Under the pieces are notes generated by a model. It had not been told where the DNA came from, ran no database searches, and saw nothing but the letters and a program-made list of their open reading frames with translations. Shown in pieces: positions 39,432 to 50,100 of a DNA stretch of 64,000 bases (its first letter is position 1; each line of letters begins with the position of its first letter). The stretch spans positions 1,488,001 to 1,552,000 of the forward strand of contig CAKMXJ010000032.1 in assembly GCA_928724745.1 (NCBI GenBank). Direction: 5' to 3'. The position numbers and the translations under genes were made by a program. Source of the DNA: Anthracocystis setariae (lineage: Eukaryota > Basidiomycota > Ustilaginomycetes > Ustilaginales > Ustilaginaceae).

Positions 39432-40325
39432 CTAAAGCATAGCGGCACCAACCATAGCAGCTGCACCCATAGCGAGCATACCACCGATGCTGAGCTTGTT
39501 CATGGAAGAAGCCGCGTTCTTGGTGGTGCCGGAGCTCGAGGGGGAAGAGGCAGAGCCCGAAGCGGTACCCGTGGCACTGCTACCACCCCTGCTGATGCTG
39601 ATGGCAAGAGCAGTGACACTCGCCTGGCTGACGGGAGCAGTGGAGCTGGGGGCGGTACCCTCGCCGACCGAGATCTGAATGTAGTTGGCGGCGACGATCT
39701 TGCCAAGACCACCGTTGGCCTGCGAGTAGTAGGTGGTGATGTCAATGTTCTGGATCGGAGCACCAGCCGCGGGGGAGGAGGGAGCGGTGAAGTTGTCGTA
39801 CTGCTGGAAGACGAGCTGCATGTATCGGTGAGGACCGTCGTTGGTGGCAGGCAGAGGAGCGCCGTACTCGATGCGAGCAACGCTCTGGTTGCGCAGCATA
39901 CCGGTAGAGCTGTCGACGACAAAGTCGTTTCCGAGATAGTGAGTGAAGACGGTGGTCGAGGTGTTCTTGCCGGCGACACCAGCGTCCACAAAGGCGACGG
40001 TGAACTTCTTGTCGCTGGCGAAGATCTGATCCGCAGCAGCTAGCGGGGTCTCGGAGCTAACGCGGAACGAGGGAGCGTTCTGAACCTGGTTGACGGTGAG
40101 GGAGTCACCAATGTTGTTGACGGTGATGTCGCCGAAGGTAACGTTGAGCACACCGCTGATGTCGAGCCACGAGGCAGGAATAGGAACCGGGGTCATATCA
40201 GCCGCAGGGAAGGTGAGCTCGATGTCAGCGACCTGCTCGTACGAGGCGTTGGCGGATTGGGCCGAGACGGCGGAGCTCATGGCCAAGAGCGTAGCAGCGA
40301 CGAGAGCAGATTTGGAGAAAGCCAT
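39432..40325 (-). CDS. GPI-anchored PEBP-like surface protein
   Basis: Single exon, 297 aa. Signal peptide 1 to about 22 (MAFSKSALVAATLLAMSSAVSA). The central domain has phosphatidylethanolamine-binding-protein features: KFTVAFVDAGVAG, THYLGNDFVVD, and GPHRYMQLVFQQYDNF, which resembles the family's G-x-HRY block. A Ser/Thr/Gly-rich linker (about 240-270) and a C-terminal hydrophobic stretch (MLAMGAAAMVGAAML) fit a GPI anchor. Several NxS/T sequons support extracellular location. Function in smuts unknown; family members bind phospholipids or act as protease or kinase inhibitors. Codon use is strongly biased toward C-ending codons, which suggests high expression. Divergent from PEX2. Confidence 0.82.
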   Translation of the reverse strand: MAFSKSALVAATLLAMSSAVSAQSANASYEQVADIELTFPAADMTPVPIPASWLDISGVLNVTFGDITVNNIGDSLTVNQVQNAPSFRVSSETPLAAADQIFASDKKFTVAFVDAGVAGKNTSTTVFTHYLGNDFVVDSSTGMLRNQSVARIEYGAPLPATNDGPHRYMQLVFQQYDNFTAPSSPAAGAPIQNIDITTYYSQANGGLGKIVAANYIQISVGEGTAPSSTAPVSQASVTALAISISRGGSSATGTASGSASSPSSSGTTKNAASSMNKLSIGGMLAMGAAAMVGAAML

Positions 40326-40819
40326 TTTGAATACGAGTAAAGACTGGAAGCTTTAGGAGGAGCAAGTGAGGAAGCAAAGAGAAGCGATGGAGGTGGTGAT
40401 GGAGAGGAAGATGGAAGGACGAGGGATGGGGTAAGCAAGATGGGTTGCGTGGAATGAGATTTCATCCGTGACCAGCTCGGCGAGCATACAGGGCTGTGCA
40501 GGCTATAGCGATGTACTGTACAGTACAGTACGGTGTCAGCCTGAATCGAGCACTACTCTGTGATTTCAGGAAAAGTGGTGAGCGGGATCGATTTTCAGGA
40601 GCGGCAGCATCGAGAGGCATGAGCCCACTCCACTACACTACAGTACAGAACAGAACAGCAATGTGCGCACAATTTGCCGATAGTTGCTACAGCGTGCGAA
40701 AACAACATGCCAGAGCTGTTCGCTTGGTGCCCAAGTGCTGAACAGTGTTGCAGCTGCAAGCCAACAACCCGGGAGGCTTACTGTATAAGCACGGCAAGTA
40801 CCGACCGAAGAACAAAACC

Positions 40820-40848
<29 letters not shown>
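40820..40848. repeat. Poly(dA) tract, 29 nt
   Basis: Uninterrupted A-run midway between two divergent genes (495 bp from the PEBP-like start, 589 bp from PEX2). Confidence 0.9.
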
Positions 40849-40851
<3 letters not shown>

Positions 40852-41401
40852 TGTTGGTTTCAGCCGCGTGATGATCTGCACCATGCAACTCCGCCGCCTC
40901 GGCGTCGGCGTGCCAGCAGAGGATCGACAGCGCTTCGAAGAATTTGCTGGCCGAGGCGAAAAATCAATTTGACTCTCACCAAGCCCTTTGACTCATCACC
41001 TGGCTCGCTTGTTTTGCTTTGGGGCGCCCTTGCTTGGACACCCGGTCGTGCGGTCGTAGGTGATGCAGGAGTCGGCAGCACTTTGCATTTTGCCAAGCCA
41101 TACCAGAACCGTCCTCGGTTTCTCAACTTCAACGACCCGCAAAGGTCAGGCAGCTTTCTTTGGCGCGTTGCGTGTTAACGGATGAGTCTAGTATTATTAC
41201 TTTACGCTGTTACGCCCCTGCAACACACAAAAATAAAATGGAAAAGTATCTCACGCGCGAGAAACTGCGTCCGGCAAATCGACTCTTTGAATCTGAAAAC
41301 CGAATAGCCGGTGGCCTCGTGCTCAGACGACACTCCACATTTGGTTGGCTTTCTTGTCGAAAGGAATCCCATGACATTGATTCCCATCTTTCACCACCAT
41401 C

Positions 41402-41411
41402 TATATATATA
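41402..41411 (+). promoter_or_regulatory. Candidate TATA box upstream of PEX2
   Basis: TATATATA lies 26-35 nt before the chosen ATG at 41437. The short distance means either a very short leader or that it is not a functional TATA; an in-frame ATG at 41371 lies before it. Confidence 0.35.
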
Positions 41412-41436
41412 CACAATTGCTGTTCCACTCAGACGC

Positions 41437-43110
41437 ATGCCGGACGACACTTCGGATGGCCCCATCGCTGGGCCCTCCTCTCAACCGCTCCCACCTCATT
41501 CTCAAGGATCCGATGGCATGCCTTCGCCGCAAGTTCTCGCCTCGGATCCAAATGCAACTGACGCACAGATCCCAACCCCACCCCCCTTCTATCACTCCGC
41601 ATCTCAAGCCGCTTCTGCATCCATAGCCTCGATACGCTCTTCGCTTCATCGCTTTCCCACACCGATCCTCAAGATCCAGCGCGTCAACCAACTCGATGCC
41701 GAACTGCTCGACCGCGAACTCGCCGAACTTCTGCTTGATCCAGTCAAAAAGGCGCTCTCTTCCATCCGATCCACCCTCCCCTCCGACCTCGAGCCCGAAC
41801 TGCTGCTCTTACTCAAGCTTGCACTCTTCAAATTCTCCATCTACGACCGTGGAGCGAGTTATGGCTCCATGCTGCAGAATCTCAAGTATCGCAACGAATG
41901 GGCGCACCGAGGAGCCCTCCAAAGCACAGCACGAGACCAACCGCTTTCCAAGCTTCAACTCGCGCTCTATCCCCTACTCACCATCATCGCACCATATATA
42001 GGCAGCAAGTGGCAGGATCATATGACCTCGCTCAGCTACTCGGACATGCCCAACAACGACCCGCGACGGCTCCTCTGGAAACTCACCGACGCAACACAGC
42101 GATTATGGTCCGCGTTGGTGTTGGCTAACTTTGCCGTATTTCTCGCGGATGGCAAGTTCCGATCAGTCGCAGATAGGCTGTTGGGCATGAGATTGACATA
42201 CGCGCAGAGGACCATGAATCGCAACGTATCGTTCGAGTTCCTTAACCGTCAGCTCGTCTGGCACGCATTTACCGAGTTCCTCCTCTTTCTGCTCCCACTT
42301 ATCCGACCCAAACGGTTATTCAGGAGGTTGCTCAAATTGCCCACCCATCCCAAGCTCTTGGCTGTCGTATGGCACTTGCTCCCAATCGCCATCAGCCGCA
42401 GGCTCGGCATCCACCAAGACGCTGCCGGACGTACTCGTTTCGACCGCGATGCCGTCTCCATGCCCGTAGTCCGCACCATGATCGGCAAGTCCGGCAAAAA
42501 GCAAGGCGAGAAGCAACACACCACAGATGCAGCCGAGACAAGCCAAGGACCCTATGCGCACTTGCCGCACCAAGTGTGTGCCATCTGCTACCAGCGGCTC
42601 GAGAAGGCGGCTGGGTTGGCGCGTGACCCGACCAAACTCGGCACGGGCGGGCTGAGTATGGGAATCCCTACCTCTGATCCGCTCGATCCCTCCTCGGGTC
42701 TGCTCGCGCCCAACCGCGCAGCGTCGAGCTCGCAACCGCTCAACGCCAACTTGGGTGTTGCTGGTGCCAGTACGAGCGATGCCAGTCGGAATGCAATCCT
42801 GGGGGTGTCGCCCGATGGGATTGCTTATGCGGATGCGATTGTGACCACTGCATACGAGACTGTACCCTGCGAGCATGTGTATTGCTATGTGTGTATTGCT
42901 AAAAAGTTGCTGGACGAGGAGATGGAGGAGGAGCTGGATGAGGAGGATGAGAGAGGTGGTAGGGGGTGGAAGTGTTTGAGGTGCAATTCCCGGGTGAGGG
43001 AGACGAGGAGGACGAGCATCGCTCAGCACGCTAAACCTACCAGGGTGGATGAGGAGGGTGATTTAGAGAGCGAAGGTTATACCGAAGACGACGATGATGA
43101 AGAGGTTTAG
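41437..43110 (+). CDS. pex2: Peroxisomal RING E3 ligase PEX2
   Basis: Single exon, 557 aa from the ATG at 41437. A Pex2/Pex12 membrane domain spans about 80-330 (RVNQLDAELLDRELAELL, YGSMLQNLKYRNEW, hydrophobic helices such as FLLFLLPLI and LLAVVWHLLPIAI). The C-terminal RING has ligands Cys381, Cys384, Cys478, His480, Cys483, Cys486, Cys513 and Cys516; VPCEHVYCYVC matches Pex2 more than Pex10. The first RING loop is very long, with 93 residues between Cys384 and Cys478. By family knowledge Pex2, Pex10 and Pex12 form the peroxisomal membrane ligase that ubiquitinates Pex5 for export. An in-frame ATG at 41371 would add 22 residues with no family support. The C terminus is acidic. Followed by MDP-1 in the same direction. 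Confidence 0.9.
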   Translation: MPDDTSDGPIAGPSSQPLPPHSQGSDGMPSPQVLASDPNATDAQIPTPPPFYHSASQAASASIASIRSSLHRFPTPILKIQRVNQLDAELLDRELAELLLDPVKKALSSIRSTLPSDLEPELLLLLKLALFKFSIYDRGASYGSMLQNLKYRNEWAHRGALQSTARDQPLSKLQLALYPLLTIIAPYIGSKWQDHMTSLSYSDMPNNDPRRLLWKLTDATQRLWSALVLANFAVFLADGKFRSVADRLLGMRLTYAQRTMNRNVSFEFLNRQLVWHAFTEFLLFLLPLIRPKRLFRRLLKLPTHPKLLAVVWHLLPIAISRRLGIHQDAAGRTRFDRDAVSMPVVRTMIGKSGKKQGEKQHTTDAAETSQGPYAHLPHQVCAICYQRLEKAAGLARDPTKLGTGGLSMGIPTSDPLDPSSGLLAPNRAASSSQPLNANLGVAGASTSDASRNAILGVSPDGIAYADAIVTTAYETVPCEHVYCYVCIAKKLLDEEMEEELDEEDERGGRGWKCLRCNSRVRETRRTSIAQHAKPTRVDEEGDLESEGYTEDDDDEEV

Positions 43111-43387
43111 CACGCGACGGTCTTGTGGAAAACATACATGCTATTGCAAAGACCAAGTTGGGGTGTGGTGACTGTGTGTGTTTGGTATATGAGCATGGTG
43201 TCAAGGGAAGAGTGCCTTTGATTTCGAGGAAGGCTCGTTGTTAGACCGAACCCGCACAGGGCCCTCCACATGGCCTCGTTGAATTTCGGAATTTTGGTCG
43301 GCGAATTGCATTCACCACTTGTCCTCGTTTGTGCACCCTTCCTTGCTCTTGACCTCTCTCCGTCATTTGTTTGCTGTGGGCTGGATC

Positions 43388-44113
43388 ATGGGTAAGAAGA
43401 CTTCTCGACGGGATCGTACCACCGGCAGTGATGGTGTGGGAAGTGAGATACTTGAGGGGTATACTCATTCAGCCGAAACTGTGCGCGTAGTCACGTCTCT
43501 CGAGCTCCTCAACGACGGTCCCCTTCCTGGGCTTGTCGTGTTCGACCTGGACTACACCCTCTGGCCTCTCTGGGTCGACACTCACGTCGATTCCCCGCTC
43601 CGTCGTAGAGGTAACGATATCAATCGCGTTTACGATCGAAACTCCCAACCACTTCAACTCTACCCACACGTCCCCTCCATCCTCTTTTGGCTCAAACGTA
43701 GAAACATCCCAATCGCTGCTGCCTCTCGAACTTCAGCCCCAACTATAGCAAGACAAGCCCTCAACGGTCTACACCTCATAGACCATTCCCCCTCATCCAC
43801 CAATCCTGATGATTTTAAAGTGGTGACAGCTCGAAGTCTGTTCTCATACGAAGAGATTTATCCAGGCTCAAAAATCACCCACTTTCGAAACCTTCATCAA
43901 GACTCAGGTATAGAGTATAACGACATGATCTTCTTCGACGACGAACATCGCAACGTAGAAGTGGCCACCAAACTCGGCGTCCATTTCGTCCAAGTAGGTC
44001 ACGCAGGAACCGACCTAGCCACCTTCCAACGAGCCATCACTCAGTGGCGCGCAGAAAAAAAAGAAAAAACAAGACAAGCCACCCGCACCCTAATAGGATG
44101 TAACGATAGATAG
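43388..44113 (+). CDS. Magnesium-dependent phosphatase MDP-1 (HAD superfamily)
   Basis: Single exon, 241 aa. HAD motif I FDLDYTLWP has nucleophile Asp53 and Asp55; IPIAAASRTS supplies motif II; SKITHF Lys is the likely motif III; and MIFFDDEHRNV supplies motif IV. The LWVDTHVDSP sequence following motif I is characteristic of MDP-1. Members dephosphorylate phosphotyrosine and sugar phosphates in vitro, with a proposed role in repairing glycation adducts. A basic N-terminal extension of about 45 residues is absent from the mammalian protein. The start was set at MGKKTSRR. The stop codon is only 22 nt from the stop of the convergent TAO3 gene, so 3' UTRs must overlap. Confidence 0.92.
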   Translation: MGKKTSRRDRTTGSDGVGSEILEGYTHSAETVRVVTSLELLNDGPLPGLVVFDLDYTLWPLWVDTHVDSPLRRRGNDINRVYDRNSQPLQLYPHVPSILFWLKRRNIPIAAASRTSAPTIARQALNGLHLIDHSPSSTNPDDFKVVTARSLFSYEEIYPGSKITHFRNLHQDSGIEYNDMIFFDDEHRNVEVATKLGVHFVQVGHAGTDLATFQRAITQWRAEKKEKTRQATRTLIGCNDR

Positions 44114-44135
44114 AATTGCAGAGAGTAGTGTGGGA

Positions 44136-47100
44136 TTACACATCGGAACCTGAGACTTTGTAACCTGAGACGACGCTTCTAGCAATAGATCCGGTGCCGA
44201 GACGGACGCGCCCGGTGGCGATAGCAGACGACGACGACGTCGAAGACGCCGATGGTTTCTGCTGGTGCGCACTCTCACCTCTCTCCTCGACAATGCCTTG
44301 GAAGATCCGACCATCGCTTTCACTCCTCCCCATCCGTGGAGCCAACTCGCGCGTAGTAGACCTTGCCAGGATCTTTGCAATCTGCGCCCTTGATCGCGTC
44401 TCTCCCGTCTCTCCACCACTCACCGATCTCGCCATCTTTTCACCCCGATTCACCTCACCACCACCACCACCACCACCACCCCCACCACTCCGCGAGCCAC
44501 CCGAGACCGACCTGTACACCTCGGCATACCCGGCCACGACGGTGGGATTCGGCGAAACCTGCCGACCGCCAAACTGCATTCCCCTCATCGTCCCACCCGC
44601 CACTCCCAACCCACCACCATGAGCACGCATCGAATTCACCCTCCCCAACCCCCCTGACGCCTGACGCATCGACCCGGACCGATCCAACCGCGAATCCCGC
44701 CACATAACAGACACCTGTCGACTCTTCGACATCGGATCATCGCCAAAGAACGACGACAGATCGTGCAGCTGGTTAACGATATCGCCCAAACTCGACGGCG
44801 GTACATCCTCGCTCACCCCACCCACCCCCGGCGCTTCGTCCAATCCAAACCCTTCCACATTACCATCATACGCATCGTCCACCACAAAATTCACATTGTT
44901 GCCCGTCGGGATAATGTCCAGCGTCCGCTCGCACATCTTGACCAGCGCCTGCAAGTTGATCCTCGTCCGCGTCGCCATATCCTGCGGATCCGCCACCGCC
45001 CATCCACTCTCCTGAGGCGGTCCAAAAATCGAAGCATCGTGAACAAAGTCGCGCGTCTGACCGTTGAGTGCCATATTCCCCCACTGCAGACTCATCCGTA
45101 GGATCTGGTTCGCCGCCGGTCCACCGTGCACCACGATCGGCTCATCCAGCACCTCGAGCGCCTCCGCCGACAACGGCGTCGACAGCTGACGCAGCAAAGG
45201 CATCAGCAGCTCGGAACCGAGATTGCTGAACGCCGCGTGATTGCGAGTGTCGAGCGCTTGGAAAAACATCTTGAGCACCTGCATCGCCTGCCTCCGCACC
45301 CATTCGTGTCGATTCAGCACATCGCCCAGCAACAGCACTGCCATCTCCGGCCCGTGCTGCGGCAAGTAGTGCGAACGGATGCAATTCACCGCCTGTCGCA
45401 CCAAATCGTCCTTAGTCCTAAAACGCGATCGCGCAATCGACGTCGCCACCCGCTCCAAATCGCGCATCTCGAGATGCGCAGCCGTACCAGCAAGGTCCGC
45501 CGCCATCTCGAGAACCATCTGCGTCTCGACCGCAGACAGCACCGGTGGATCAGCCTCACCCTTGCTGGCACCTCCACTTGCATCTGTCCCCGCCTTCTTG
45601 ACTCCACCCGAAGCCACTGTGGCATTGCGCGGATCGCTCCTGCTCGTTACCGACCCACCAGCCGCTTTCAAGCTCTCCTCGGTCACTTGCAGAAACCATG
45701 GCAGAGCGGCGACGAACAGGTAACCCAGGCGACATTTGTCGTTGAAGTCGATCAGCGCTGGATCCTTGCACTTGGCGAGCTTGGCCATTAGGCGGAACGT
45801 CGGCGCCGATGTCTCGGACGAACGCAGCCCTCGCTCGACCAGAATACGCAGAACACCCACATCGCCCTCCCACCCCTCGGGACAGGTCTGCACCAAAAAC
45901 GCAATCACGTCCGGCGAACCGATATCAAGCCGATCCACCAAGCTCTCGAGGATCGCGGCTGACTCGGCAAACTCGGCTTCATTGACCGTCGACAGGCATG
46001 CCAGCGTAGCCCACCAAGTCTGCGCCAAGAACTCGCGGTTAAACGGCTCACACGTCTTGACGACCAGATTGAGAGCATACAGCACTTCGAGGGTGAAGCG
46101 ATGCACTTCCGGCTTGTGGTCCGACACTGTATCAGCCAGTCGTCCCAGGATGGTCACCATCATGCTCGGTGTCACCGACGGCTGCAGAGCACGGAACACT
46201 TGGAACGACCTACACGCCATGTGTCGAATCGGATTCGAAGCGGCCCACGTCAGAGCTACCGACCCCCAGTCCTGTCGGAACGTGGCGAAGAATGGCTCGA
46301 TCAGTGCCAACGTGTCGTGAACAGTGCTGAGCAGGTTCTTGGGCATGCGCGACTGGCTGTCATGGTCTGTCTCGCTGGTCTCTGCCGACCAGTTCGCAAA
46401 TGTGCGCCGCGCAAAGAGTCGCTCCACTTGCGCCTTTGCTGCAGCCGTTCGTTCGGGATCGACGGCCGGGAGGGACGAACCCGAGATGCTAGCATTGCTC
46501 GCAACCGTGCCACTTGCGCCGACCGTGATGATGCACCGCATCAGCTGCTCGAACAGCTCCACCACTTGCGCACGAACGAAAGCAGACTTGCTATCGATAT
46601 GCAAGAAGATCGCATGCAGAAGGGTCGGCAAACTCGTGCCAAGCTGCTCTCGACGCTCGTAAGTCATCTCGCCGACATAGAAGAGCGCCAGCTGACCCTC
46701 GGAGAACGCAAGCGTCGGTTCCGGCTTGGGCAAGAGCGTATTCAGATCCGCACGGAACAGATGGCGGTGATCGGGATCCGGCATGGGAGCGGGAGCGTTG
46801 CGTGGTGCCTGGATCATCCGGCTAGGCTCGATCATAGCGCAAAGCTGCTCGAAGATGTGCGGACCAGCTTGCGTGTGTGAGATACACGACACAACTCGCT
46901 TCGAGTGGGTAACAACCTGCTCGCTTCGAAAGTGAAGACCTTGGTCGATCAGGAAGTTGACTACGGCATCAGCACTCTGCAAATCTTCCGAGGCCACCAC
47001 CAGGCTGCTCCAGATCTCCTGGATCTCGAAATTGTGCTCATCGCCGTACCTGACAGTAAGGCAAAAGAGATTCGACAGATTCAAGTATGCTCGGTACAGC

Positions 47101-50100
47101 ACGACTTCGGGGGGTGCGGCTGCAAAGGTGTCATGATGCGGGTCTGCAATATGCAGAATGAGACCACGTAGCCATTCTGGTAACAGACCAAGGATGGTGG
47201 CGCGCCGCGAAGATTCGACCAGCGGCAGACGGCGGGTGAACTCGCTGAGGATGGCAGTCCGAAGTCCATCAAAGTGCATGGCGAGATGGGCATTCACATC
47301 GCGCTGTGCGCGTAGATAGATGGCAGGCAGCGGACTGGATACGCCGACCTCGAACTCGTCCAGTGTACAGCTCTCATCGAACCGACGGCTGCAATTGTCG
47401 AGCACCGACAGCGCCCTTCGACGGATGCTCGAATCGGGGTGACCAAGCTTGACAAGACCAAGGCAGAAGATAGCATGGAGCGGCATCGAAATGTTGTCCT
47501 TCTCGATGACCACCTCGGCGGTGGTGACGAAAAAGCTCTTTTTGCCCAGAGCGCGATCCTGTTCGGTGATGCACCGGTCGACGGCGTTGTCGATGAGCTC
47601 CGCGTTAGAGTCGTTGTAAACGAGCAGCGATCTGAGCGCCTTTCGCGCCAGGTCGTGGTTCTTCTCGTCGCTAGTTTGGAACAGATTCGAGAGCCATTGA
47701 AGTAACGAGCTGATTTCGAGCGAGGCACCTGCCATCGGGGCGGGAGTCTGGCCTCCTACCGGTGTGATGGCACCTTGGCACAACGATGCCATCGCGCAAC
47801 CCGCCTGATACGAAAGCGCCTGCGTCTCGTAGTTGAGTGTCTTGACCGCACGCTCCTTGGCGCGATCATCCCTCTGCTGATCCGCCGCCCTGCTGAGAAG
47901 GTTGGCCACCTTGTTGCGGCCATCTTCGCTGATCGTGCTGTACGAGTGCCAGTCTCGGAAAAGCGCAAACATGCGCAAACGGGTTTCGAAGGAAAAGTGG
48001 GCGTCGGCCTCGCCGCGCTTGGCTAGACCATCGAAAAAGTGCTGCGTGACGGCAGAAAAGTAACGACGGAGGCTGTGAAATTCCCAATCTTGGCGAATCT
48101 CTCTATCGATGAGGAAATCAAACGTCTCCGTGACCCAGTTGTGGAAGATCACGATGATCTTGCGGTTGCCAAGATGATCCAGCGCCTCCATATGCGGCGC
48201 CGTCAATTGAAGGACATGAGCTAGTGCAGTGCGCAAGCGATCCAGTCGTCGATTCCGCTTCAGTCCAGTACGCGCGACTGACCTGACCTTGAAGTCCTCG
48301 TTCAGAGTGCCACTGAGAGCCTGCATGGTTTCCATCAGCGCCACATAGTGGTTCTCGTTGATGTTGCCTAAGGCGAACACCACAGCATCCTGGAAGACTT
48401 CGTTATCCGAGGCCAAGAACGGCACCAGCTTTTGGAATAGATCTCGCGCCGAGATCATGCGCTCCCCCGTCTCGGGCTCGCTCATCTTCCTGCGATGATT
48501 GCCAACGACCCCGCCACGGGACCCCTCGGTCGATGTAGTGGTGGTGCAGAGAGCGAGGACGTAGAAACGCCAGTGTTGTGCCATCAGAAGCGTCTCTGCC
48601 TGACCTGCCGTGCCACCGGCTGCTGCGTCGCGCAGAGACGCCATCGAGGAGGAGCTATGCATCGATGCACTCGCCGCCGATGCCGCTTGCGATTTGCTGA
48701 ACGTGGCGCTGGACATGGTCGTGGCAGGTGTACGGTTGGAGATGTCTGCAGCAAAGACTGCGACGTGATCCATCTCCAGAACACGGTTCGTGATGTACGA
48801 TCGGAAGACAGCCACTGTGGTAGGGAAGCGTTCCAAGCTCATGCGCAGGAACAGGGGCAATGCGCGGAACCACAACGACTGTTCCACCTCTCTTTCGCTC
48901 TCGGCGATGTTCTTGAGCGAGACGGAGCGGTCGGGCGACTTCCAGCGAGCCAAGTGATTGATCTGGTGCCAACTGAGATGGGGGTCATTTGAATCCAGGA
49001 AATCCTGGCAAGGCATTTCGAGAAGATGGACAATGCGCGTCGGCTCCTCCTCCTCACCTTCAGCGCGCGCCTTTTCGATCGCAGCTCGTCGACTGGGAGA
49101 TAAGAAGGCGTCGTCCAAGACGGCAATGAGCCGCAGCACTTCGATGGCAAGCGAGCGCAGAGGACGTGAAGCTGAACACAGCAGGAAGAGTGCATAGGCT
49201 TCGACCTCGTCCATCAATGCCCAGGCACTTGTGCGTTCCATCTCGAATCCTTTCATTGCGCCCGTCTGCCCCTGGTCCGCCTGGCTGTTTTGGATGCGCA
49301 GTTCGGCGAGCCAGATCTGCAAGAAGTCGATCCAAAGTCGGATGGCCTCCTCGATCTTGGGCATGAGGAGAACCTGCTTGGGATGGATCTCCCAAAAAGC
49401 CGTGTCCATCCGGAAGATCCATCGCATAAAGCCCGACACGACGGCTGACGAGCCACCAGGTCTCTGACTAGCTATGCGCCTGAGAGCGCGGGCAGATGCC
49501 CTGCTCAGGTCGGGGTCCGCGCTAAAATGAGCACGGAAAAGGACGCTAAGCACGTTTGAGAAAGGAATGTTGGGACTTAAGCATCTTGGCCACGATTCGA
49601 AGCATGCACGAAGCAGATCGCTGTAGGACTGGTTTTCTCGAGGGTACGCAGCGATCAGCATGGCCGAACTGTGAAAGCGACAAATGAAGCCGTCGCGCTC
49701 GAGGTTGGCGCGCTCACTGGTCGAAGAAGCGGACGTGTGTGAATTGCGTGCCAAGAGGTGGGTGCGCGCATCAAAGATGGTCATATCACTGATCTGATGG
49801 TCGCACAGCAGTGCGATCTTGCAGATGAGATCGTTGAACTGATTCTGTGCCTCGCCAATCTCTGCCTTTGCATACTTGAACCCTTCCGGCAGTTGATCGC
49901 CGGAGCCTTCCGGAAGGGTGTCAAAATCGAAATGGTGAAAGTTGGCGCCGCACGGGAATGGGGGTGATACGCCTTTGACATGCGCGTCGAGAGTCAGCAA
50001 GATGGCTCGAATGGCAACCGTCATACGCTGTCCGGTGAGAAGCTCGGGCTGTAGCGAAAGCTTACTGGATCCACCGAGCACCTTGTGGCTCAAAAATCCA

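Larger units (their letters stand above)
40326..41436. other. Divergent intergenic, PEBP-like / PEX2
   Basis: 1.1 kb without a gene. Contains TACTGTACAGTACAGTACG (within 40512-40533), CTACAGTACAG (40639-40648), a 29-nt A-run (40820-40848) and a TATATATA box (41402-41411) near the PEX2 start. Confidence 0.6.
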
